The notes below the pieces were generated by a model that saw nothing but the letters and a program-made list of their open reading frames with translations, searched no databases and had not been told where the DNA came from. Of a DNA stretch of 64,000 bases, positions 58,244-64,000 are shown one piece after another. How positions within the stretch are numbered: position 1 is the stretch's first letter; each line of letters starts with the position of its first letter. The stretch covers positions 1-64,000 of the forward strand of contig NZ_JAUYZI010000008.1 of the NCBI RefSeq assembly GCF_030700245.1. The letters are read 5' to 3'. Origin of the DNA: Methylobacterium amylolyticum. GTDB lineage: Bacteria; Pseudomonadota; Alphaproteobacteria; Rhizobiales; Beijerinckiaceae. Made by a program: the position numbers and the translations under genes.

Positions 58244-60382
58244 ATGAGCGAGGCGGCGGGCGCGCCGGCGCGTGCGGGGGCTGCGGCGGCGCTGGCCCAG
58301 TTCTCGCTGCCGAGCCGCGGCGATCTCCAGGCGCTGACGAAGCGCTCGGACCTGCTGTTCGCCACCGGCGTGATGGGCATCCTCGCGGTGCTGATCTTCC
58401 CCCTGCCGGCGGTGCTACTCGACCTCCTGCTCGCCGTGTCGATCATCATCTCGGTGCTGATCATGATGACCGGCCTGTCGATCGACAACCCGCTGGAATT
58501 CACCGTCTTCCCGACGCTGCTGCTCATCGCGACGATGCTGCGGCTGGCGCTGAACCTCGCCTCGACGCGGCTGATCCTCGCGCACGGCCACGAGGGCACG
58601 GCGGCCGCCGGCCACGTCATCGAAGCGTTCGGCAACTTCGTGATGGGCGGCAACTTCGTCATCGGGATCATCGTGTTCGCGATCCTGATCATCGTGAACT
58701 TCGTCGTCATCACGAAGGGCTCGGGCCGCATCGCCGAGGTCGCCGCACGCTTCACCCTCGACGCGATGCCCGGCAAGCAGATGGCCATCGACGCCGACCT
58801 CTCGGCCGGGCTGATCGACGAGAAGGCGGCCAAGACCCGGCGCGCGGCGCTGGAGGAGGAATCGGCCTTCTTCGGCGCGATGGACGGTGCCTCGAAATTC
58901 GTGCGGGGCGACGCGGTGGCGGCGCTCCTGATCACCTTCATCAACGTGGTCGGCGGCATCATCATCGGCGTCGCGCAGCAGGGGATGAGCTTCGGGGACG
59001 CCGCCAAGAGCTACACCCTGCTCACCATCGGCGACGGGCTGGCGAGCCAAGTGCCCGCGCTGATCGTCTCGACGGCGGCGGGCCTGCTCGTGTCGAAGGC
59101 GGGCGTGCGCGGCGCGGCCGACAAGGCGCTCGGCAAGCAGCTCGCGCACTACCCGAAGGCGCTCGGCATGTCGGCGGGGGTGATGCTGCTGATCGGGCTT
59201 CTGCCCGGCATGCCGATCCTGCCGTTCCTGCTGCTCGGCGGGGGAGCGGGCTACGCGGCCTGGAAGATCGCCCGCACGGTCAAGGAGGCGCCCGCGGTCG
59301 ACGCCCAGGGCCAGCCGGTGGCCGCGGCCGCGGGCGCCGCCGAGAAGGAGGAGACGGTCAGCGACCTCCTGAAGCTCGACGACCTGAAGCTGGAGATGGG
59401 GTACGCGCTCCTTCCGCTGGTCAACGGCGAGGGCCAGGACCGGCTCACCGACCAGATCAAGGCCCTGCGCCGCCAGCTCGCCGCCGACCTCGGCTTCGTG
59501 ATGCCCTCCGTGCGCATCCTCGACAACGTCCAGCTCGACGCCAACGCCTACGTGGTCCGCGTCAAGGAGATCGAAGCCGGCACGGGCAGGATCTTCCCCG
59601 GCCAGTTCATGGCGATGGACCCGATGGGCGGGCAGGTGCAACTGCCCGGCCAGCACATGCTGGAGCCCACGTTCGGGTTGCCCGCGACCTGGATCGACGC
59701 GGCTTTGCGCGACGACGCCCAGCTCCGGGGCTACACCGTCGTCGACGCGGCGACCGTGGTCTCGACCCACCTCACCGAGATCATCAAGGCCCACGTCTCG
59801 GAGCTTCTTAACCACGTCGAGGTGGCCAAGCTCCTGCGCGAGTTGCCGAAGGAGCACGGCGAGCTGCTCAAGGAGGTCGTGCCGGCGCAGATCTCGACCA
59901 CCGGCATCCAGCGGGTGCTGCAGTTCCTGCTCGCCGAGCGGGTCTCGATCCGCGACCTCGGCACGATCATCGAGGGCGTCGCCGAGGTCGCGGGCGCGGT
60001 GAAGAACCCGCGCGACGTGGTCGAGCACGTCCGCGCCCGGCTCGGCCGCCAGATCTGCGCCCAGTACCAGGGGCCCGACGGCACGCTGCCGATCATCACG
60101 CTCTCCCCGGCCTGGGAGCAGGCGTTCCTCGAATCGATCGTCGGCGAGCGCGAGGAGCGCTACCTCGCGATGCAGCCCTCGAAGCTCTCGGAATTCGTCA
60201 ACACCGTGCGCGACCGGTTCGAGACCGCGGCGCGCCAGGGCGAGATGCCGGTGCTGGTCACCTCCGCCCAGACCCGACCGTTCGTGCGCTCGATCATCGA
60301 GCGCTTCCGCCGCGAGACCCCGGTGATGAGCCAGGCGGAGATCCACCCGCGGGCGCGGCTGCGGACGGTGGGCTCGGTGTGA
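58244..60382 (+). CDS. flhA: Flagellar biosynthesis protein FlhA
   Basis: The 712-residue product forms the export gate of the flagellar type III secretion system. Eight N-terminal spans are present (for example FPLPAVLLDLLLAVSIIISV), with the FHIPEP signature MLRLALNLASTRLIL and TKGSGRIAEVAARFTLDAMP. The C-terminal cytoplasmic domain includes YTVVDAATVVSTHLTEIIK and HVEVAKLLRELPKEH. GAGAGGATGCCGGG precedes ATG 58244. Its last 89 bases overlap a convergent gene. Confidence 0.96.
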   Translation: MSEAAGAPARAGAAAALAQFSLPSRGDLQALTKRSDLLFATGVMGILAVLIFPLPAVLLDLLLAVSIIISVLIMMTGLSIDNPLEFTVFPTLLLIATMLRLALNLASTRLILAHGHEGTAAAGHVIEAFGNFVMGGNFVIGIIVFAILIIVNFVVITKGSGRIAEVAARFTLDAMPGKQMAIDADLSAGLIDEKAAKTRRAALEEESAFFGAMDGASKFVRGDAVAALLITFINVVGGIIIGVAQQGMSFGDAAKSYTLLTIGDGLASQVPALIVSTAAGLLVSKAGVRGAADKALGKQLAHYPKALGMSAGVMLLIGLLPGMPILPFLLLGGGAGYAAWKIARTVKEAPAVDAQGQPVAAAAGAAEKEETVSDLLKLDDLKLEMGYALLPLVNGEGQDRLTDQIKALRRQLAADLGFVMPSVRILDNVQLDANAYVVRVKEIEAGTGRIFPGQFMAMDPMGGQVQLPGQHMLEPTFGLPATWIDAALRDDAQLRGYTVVDAATVVSTHLTEIIKAHVSELLNHVEVAKLLRELPKEHGELLKEVVPAQISTTGIQRVLQFLLAERVSIRDLGTIIEGVAEVAGAVKNPRDVVEHVRARLGRQICAQYQGPDGTLPIITLSPAWEQAFLESIVGEREERYLAMQPSKLSEFVNTVRDRFETAARQGEMPVLVTSAQTRPFVRSIIERFRRETPVMSQAEIHPRARLRTVGSV

Positions 60383-60815
60383 GCGGCGCGGGCGGATAGT
60401 CGAACGGCAGGGTGAGAACCCCGCGGTGGTAGGGGAAGCGGGCGCGCTGGAGCGGGTCGGGGCCGGTGAAGATCAGCCGGGCGCGGAAGGAGACCGGGCT
60501 CACGCACAGGAGGTAGCCGCGCAGGTTGCGCTCGTCGGGCAGGAACCACGCGGCGTCGAGATAGCGCGCGTCGTCCCGCACCCAGCGCGGGATCGGCAGG
60601 CACCAGCGCCGGGCGAGATGCTCGCCGACGCCGCCGAGATAGGCATCCGTCCGCGCCATGCCGACGAAGCCTGGATCCTCCCGGATCATCGCGGCCTGCC
60701 GGTCGCTCTCGCCGTCGGCCGTGTAGAAGCCGTCGAGGAACTCGCAGGTGTGGTGATCCCAGTCGCCGTCCCCGCGAATCCGGTCGGCGACCTCGCGGAG
60801 ACTCGCGGGCCTCAC
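60294..60815 (-). CDS. Hypothetical protein paired with DUF6036 nucleotidyltransferase
   Basis: The 173-residue product has WDHHTCEFLDGFYT, LPIPRWVRDDARYLDAAWFL and PDERNLRGYLLCVSPVSFRA, then RLIFTGPDPLQRARFPYHRG. Small proteins of this kind often precede or follow DUF6036 genes, but I know no function. GTG 60815 overlaps the DUF6036 stop (GTGA), so the pair is translationally coupled. The last 30 residues are Pro/Ser/Gly-rich and read from the antisense of flhA's 3' end, so the original stop may have been lost. Confidence 0.65.
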   Translation of the reverse strand: MRPASLREVADRIRGDGDWDHHTCEFLDGFYTADGESDRQAAMIREDPGFVGMARTDAYLGGVGEHLARRWCLPIPRWVRDDARYLDAAWFLPDERNLRGYLLCVSPVSFRARLIFTGPDPLQRARFPYHRGVLTLPFDYPPAPLTPSPPSAAAPAGGSPPGSSPGSRGGSAR

Positions 60816-61375
60816 CGGGGCGGGACCAGCACGGAGGTAAATCGCGCCAGCGCCTCGACCGGCGGCTCCTCGCCGTAGATCGAGCGGTAAAGGCACGCCA
60901 GATCTTCGACCGCATCCAGCCCCAGATGGGCTGCCAGCGCGCGGGCGTCGCTCATGTCGCGGTCGCCACGGTCGAGGCTGCGTAGGGCCTGAAGCTTCAT
61001 GGCGAGCAGGTAGTGCGGACGCGCCACGAAGGTCCGGAGGCCCGGCGGCCGGCCGGACGGATAGCTGCCCGAGATCTCGAACAGCGCCTCGTCCTCGTCG
61101 AGCGGCGTGAACATGCCGACGGCGTTGTTGAGCCAGTTCGGATCGAGATCCATCCGCTCCGCGACGCGTGCCACGGACGGCGCGATCACCGCCTCGTCGT
61201 ACCCCTCACGGACGACGGCATCGACGTCCCAGGTGGAACGCCGCCACGCGAATTGCAGGATGAGGGCGCCGCCGCCGTAGACGGCAAGCTCCACGAAGAC
61301 CCCGCGCGCCGCCAGATCGGCCCCGAGCCGTTCGAGCGCCTCGCGCAGGCGTTCGGCGTCGAGCGGGCGTCTCAC
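60812..61375 (-). CDS. DUF6036 family nucleotidyltransferase-like protein
   Basis: The 187-residue product has the DUF6036 pattern: VELAVYGGGALILQFAWRRS then TWDVDAVV, which resembles the GG...(S/T)xDxD core of polymerase-beta-type nucleotidyltransferases. It continues with WLNNAV, RPHYLLAMKLQALRSLDRGD and RDMSDARALAAHLG. Such proteins resemble AbiEii/MenT-like toxins or antitoxin partners; no activity has been shown that I can name. It sits among flagellar genes, coupled to the next small gene. Confidence 0.75.
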   Translation of the reverse strand: MRRPLDAERLREALERLGADLAARGVFVELAVYGGGALILQFAWRRSTWDVDAVVREGYDEAVIAPSVARVAERMDLDPNWLNNAVGMFTPLDEDEALFEISGSYPSGRPPGLRTFVARPHYLLAMKLQALRSLDRGDRDMSDARALAAHLGLDAVEDLACLYRSIYGEEPPVEALARFTSVLVPPR

Positions 61376-61388
61376 GGAGGATTCCTCC

Positions 61389-62456
61389 TCACACCGCCTT
61401 GCGCTTCAGCTCCCGCTCCATCTCGTGCGCGTCGAGGCCGGGCACGGTGACCGGCGCCTCCGGCACGGGGCCGGGCTTGCGGCCGTGGGCGGCCGAGCCG
61501 ATCGCCGCCGCGAGGCGCGCGCGCTCGAAGGCGACGACCACGATCACCGAGATCAGCGCCGGGATCCAGAAGTAGAAGATCCGGAAGATGATCACAGCGG
61601 CGATGATCGCGTCCTTCTGCGCCTCGTCGGTGATGTTCATCGCGGTGATGAACACGATCTCGAACACGCCGAGGCCGCCCGGGGCGTGCGAGGCCAGCGC
61701 CACCGAGAACGAGGCGAGGAAGATCGCGAGCACCGGGATGAAGCCGGGATTCATCCCCTCGGGCAGGGCGAAGTAGATGATGCCGGCGGCGCCCAGCAGC
61801 TCCAGCGGCGCGGCGACGAGCTGGCGCCCCATGATCGCCGGGCGCGGGTACTCGAGCTTGAACGACCGGATGTGCAGCGGCCGGAGATGCAGGATGGAGC
61901 CCGCCACGTAGAGCGCGACGAACGCCAGGAGGCCGATGCCGACGATCAGCGCCGCCTTCGGATCGGTGAGGAAGCCGGGGAGCTTGCCTTCCAGCCGGCT
62001 GAGCAGGGTCGGGTCGACGACGAGGGTGAAGCCGCCGAGCAGGATCGTGCCGAGGAAGAAGGTGAAGGAGCACAGCGCCACCAGCACCGCGACCTGCGCG
62101 GCGGTGAGCCCCTTGGCCGTGTAGGCCCGGTAGCGCACCAGCGCGCCGGAGAACACCGAGGCGCCGATGTTGTGCGAGAGCGCGTAGGTGGTGAACGAGC
62201 AGAGCGAGACGAACAGCCACGAGATGTGGCGCACCCCGAGATGCAGCAGGGCGATCCGGTCGTACCACGCCAACGCTGCGTAGGCGACGAGGGTCGAGAG
62301 CGCCGCGAGCAGGATGCGGTGCGGCGGGATCGCCAGGATCGCCGTCCAGATCGCCTGGAGCGAGGTGGTCTTCAGTTCCTGGTAGAGGAAGTAGCCCGAC
62401 ACCACCACGGCCGCGAGGCCGATCAGGGGCCAAACGAATTCACTGATCTTCTTCAT
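61389..62456 (-). CDS. Lysylphosphatidylglycerol synthase TM-region / UPF0104 family membrane protein
   Basis: The 355-residue product has about eight membrane spans and the family motifs LSHNIGASVFSGALVRYRAY, SHAPGGLGVFEIVFITAM and FRIFYFWIPALISVIVVVA. This domain in MprF flips lipids across the membrane; stand-alone members have uncertain roles. The ATG at 62456 gives a clean first span. The DUF6036 gene starts 13 bases after its stop. Confidence 0.85.
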   Translation of the reverse strand: MKKISEFVWPLIGLAAVVVSGYFLYQELKTTSLQAIWTAILAIPPHRILLAALSTLVAYAALAWYDRIALLHLGVRHISWLFVSLCSFTTYALSHNIGASVFSGALVRYRAYTAKGLTAAQVAVLVALCSFTFFLGTILLGGFTLVVDPTLLSRLEGKLPGFLTDPKAALIVGIGLLAFVALYVAGSILHLRPLHIRSFKLEYPRPAIMGRQLVAAPLELLGAAGIIYFALPEGMNPGFIPVLAIFLASFSVALASHAPGGLGVFEIVFITAMNITDEAQKDAIIAAVIIFRIFYFWIPALISVIVVVAFERARLAAAIGSAAHGRKPGPVPEAPVTVPGLDAHEMERELKRKAV

Positions 62457-62598
62457 GGACACCGGCGCCTCGGGAGAGCCCCTGATGCGCCAGCGAGCGG
62501 CGCGCCGCAAGCGGTGCCCCCCGGCCCGCCGCGGGCTCCCCTTGTCAGCCGATCGTGACGGTTTCGTGCCGCGACATCGGTGCTCGCGGGTCCGCGCG

Positions 62599-63006
62599 TC
62601 AGGCGCGCACCCGGGAGAGGCCGATGCCGTCCATCGCCGCCTGGTCGCGGGCGGCCTCGGCGGCGCGCTCGGCCGAGCGCTCGCGGTCTTCCAGGATCTC
62701 GACCTTCTTGAGTTCCTCGAACGCCTCGCCGAGTTCGGCCTTCGCCTCGGCGAGCTGGCCTTCGAGCGCCTCGGCCGACTGGCGCATGTTGTCCCGGCGG
62801 GTGGCGGCGGCGCGGGCGTAGGTCGGGTAGGCGAAGTGGGCGGCATCCGAGATGCCGGCGCGGGCCTCCTCCAGGGCGACCTCGCGGTCGAGTTCCACCG
62901 CCATGCGCTGGAAATCGGCCATCATCATCTCGATCTGAGTCACGCGGCGGCGCTTCTCGTCGACCTGGAAGCGGCGCAGGCGGATCAGCGTGTCACGCGA
63001 TTTCAT
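62599..63006 (-). CDS. fliJ: Flagellar export protein FliJ
   Basis: The 135-residue product is almost all helical coiled coil: TLIRLRRFQVDEKRRRVTQI, then MAVELDREVALEEARAGISD and ALEGQLAEAKAELGEAFEEL. This length, composition and place after fliI match FliJ, the stalk-like partner of the FliI ATPase. Identity rests mainly on the fliI-fliJ order. The ATG is 60 bases from the fliI stop. Confidence 0.85.
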   Translation of the reverse strand: MKSRDTLIRLRRFQVDEKRRRVTQIEMMMADFQRMAVELDREVALEEARAGISDAAHFAYPTYARAAATRRDNMRQSAEALEGQLAEAKAELGEAFEELKKVEILEDRERSAERAAEAARDQAAMDGIGLSRVRA

Positions 63007-63066
63007 GGGGGACGCTCACTCCGACGCAACGCGCGCGCCCGGTCTGTCCCGTCCGGTGCGCGACTT

Positions 63067-64000
63067 TCAAGCCCCGCCGACGATCTCGGTGAGCCTCGCG
63101 TAACCTTCGCCGATGGACGTTGCTTCTTCCTTACCCTGCCCCAGAAATGCCTCAAGCCGGGGCATCAGCGCCACTGCCTCGTCGACCTCGACCGAGGAGC
63201 CGGCACGGTAGGCGCCGAGCCGGATCAGCTCCTCCATGTCCGCGTAGGTGGAGAGCACCCGGCGCGCCCGGCGCACGACCGGCAGGTAGGCCGGGTCGCA
63301 GGAGCGCGGCATGGTGCGCGAGACCGAGCGCAGCACGTTGATCGCCGGGTAGCGCCCCCGCTCGGCGATCGCCCGCTCCATGACGATGTGCCCGTCGAGG
63401 ATGCCGCGCACCGCGTCCGCCACCGGCTCGTTGTGGTCGTCGCCCTCCACCAGCACGGTGAACAGGGCCGAGATCGTCCCCTGCCCGACCCCGGGCCCCG
63501 CCCGCTCCAGGAGGCGCGGCAGTTCCGAGAACACGGTCGGGGTGTAGCCCTTGGCGGTCGGCGGCTCGCCGGCGGCGAGGCCGATGTCGCGCTGGGCCAT
63601 GGCGAACCGAGTGATCGAGTCGATCATGCACAGCACGCGGGCGCCCTGGTCGCGGAAGTGCTCGGCCACCGACAGGGTGACGTAGGCCGCGTTGCGGCGC
63701 ATCAGCGCCGGCTCGTCGGAGGTCGCCACCACCACCACCGAGCGGGCGAGCCCCGCCGCGCCGAGGTCGTCCTGGAGGAACTCCTGCACCTCGCGGCCGC
63801 GCTCGCCCACGAGGCCGATCACCGCCACGTCGGCGGCGGTGTAGCGGGCAAGCATGGAGAGCAGCACCGACTTGCCGACCCCGGAGCCGGCGAAGATGCC
63901 CATGCGCTGGCCGGCGCACATCGTCAAAAAGGTGTTGATGCAGCGGATGCCGAGATCGAGCGGGCCGCCGACCCGGGTGCGGGCGTGCGCCGGGGGCGGG
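63067..64000 (-). CDS. fliI: Flagellum-specific ATP synthase FliI, C-terminal part (cut by window edge)
   Basis: About 311 C-terminal residues are present. The frame remains open to the window end ([20 protein letters not shown] leading in), so the N-terminus lies outside. Walker [32 protein letters not shown] and Walker [20 protein letters not shown] are visible, as is [20 protein letters not shown]. It is the ATPase that energises flagellar protein export. A TTG or ATG inside is not the real start. Confidence 0.96.
   Translation of the reverse strand, partial: PPPAHARTRVGGPLDLGIRCINTFLTMCAGQRMGIFAGSGVGKSVLLSMLARYTAADVAVIGLVGERGREVQEFLQDDLGAAGLARSVVVVATSDEPALMRRNAAYVTLSVAEHFRDQGARVLCMIDSITRFAMAQRDIGLAAGEPPTAKGYTPTVFSELPRLLERAGPGVGQGTISALFTVLVEGDDHNEPVADAVRGILDGHIVMERAIAERGRYPAINVLRSVSRTMPRSCDPAYLPVVRRARRVLSTYADMEELIRLGAYRAGSSVEVDEAVALMPRLEAFLGQGKEEATSIGEGYARLTEIVGGA

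Overview
The window is about 64 kb of very GC-rich chromosome from an alphaproteobacterium. I infer Methylobacteriaceae (Methylobacterium/Methylorubrum-like) from the gene content: a FYDLN-acid gene divergent from aroA-cmk, a CP4-type EPSP synthase, a phasin, an acetate acs-DUF485-actP operon, CtrA-like sites and a flhA/fliI/fliJ flagellar block. No rRNA, CRISPR, prophage or intact insertion sequence was seen. Genus is inference; no marker gene search could be run.

Layout. 1-4.5 kb: the start of an OPT-family transporter, divergent from a four-gene run (DUF1989, YqcI/YcgG-GntA-like heme N-hydroxylase, class I methyltransferase, EgtD-like amino-acid betaine synthase) that looks like a small specialised-metabolite pathway. 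4.5-8.6 kb: tRNA-Lys, cmk, aroA, a FYDLN gene, two tandem tRNA-Ala(GGC) genes and two palindromic intergenic repeats. 8.6-19.1 kb: a sugar-acid catabolic island: alpha-ketoglutarate semialdehyde dehydrogenase, a TPP enzyme and a GntR/FCD regulator on the minus strand; RraA-like protein, MFS carrier, IlvD/Edd dehydratase, Tat-exported SMP-30 lactonase and a DHDPS-like dehydratase on the plus strand. A shared 10-bp near-palindrome lies at both promoters. 19.1-30.5 kb: PilZ protein, two small exported proteins, alaS, lytic transglycosylase, a NepR-receiver fusion protein, two transglutaminase-like proteins, isoaspartyl peptidase, L,D-transpeptidase and a phasin.

30.6-39.8 kb: a degenerate PAS/histidine-kinase protein without its phospho-acceptor histidine, then acs, DUF485, actP and an MHS-type carrier for acetate or other organic acids, closed by a strong bidirectional terminator. 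39.8-46.4 kb (minus): purH, a conserved hypothetical, a cytochrome c lipoprotein, a TyrA-like dehydrogenase, a heparinase II/III protein and a ZnuA-like metal-binding protein behind a 15-bp palindrome. 46.4-55.2 kb: an LTXXQ (Spy-like) protein, an MsbA-type ABC exporter, an intradiol dioxygenase, ilvE and an iron ABC importer (fbpC-fbpA-fbpB order). 55.3-58.1 kb: KpsT- and KpsE-like capsule export proteins and a glycine-rich stress-type protein. 58.2-64 kb: flhA (+), facing a minus-strand group containing a two-gene DUF6036 nucleotidyltransferase unit, a UPF0104/LPG-flippase-like membrane protein, fliJ and the truncated fliI.

Most interesting points: the DUF1989/GntA-like/EgtD-like cluster with an altered histidine-recognition residue, the NepR-receiver fusion, the histidine-less kinase, the sugar-acid island with its inferred GntR operators, and the DUF6036 pair inside the flagellar locus.
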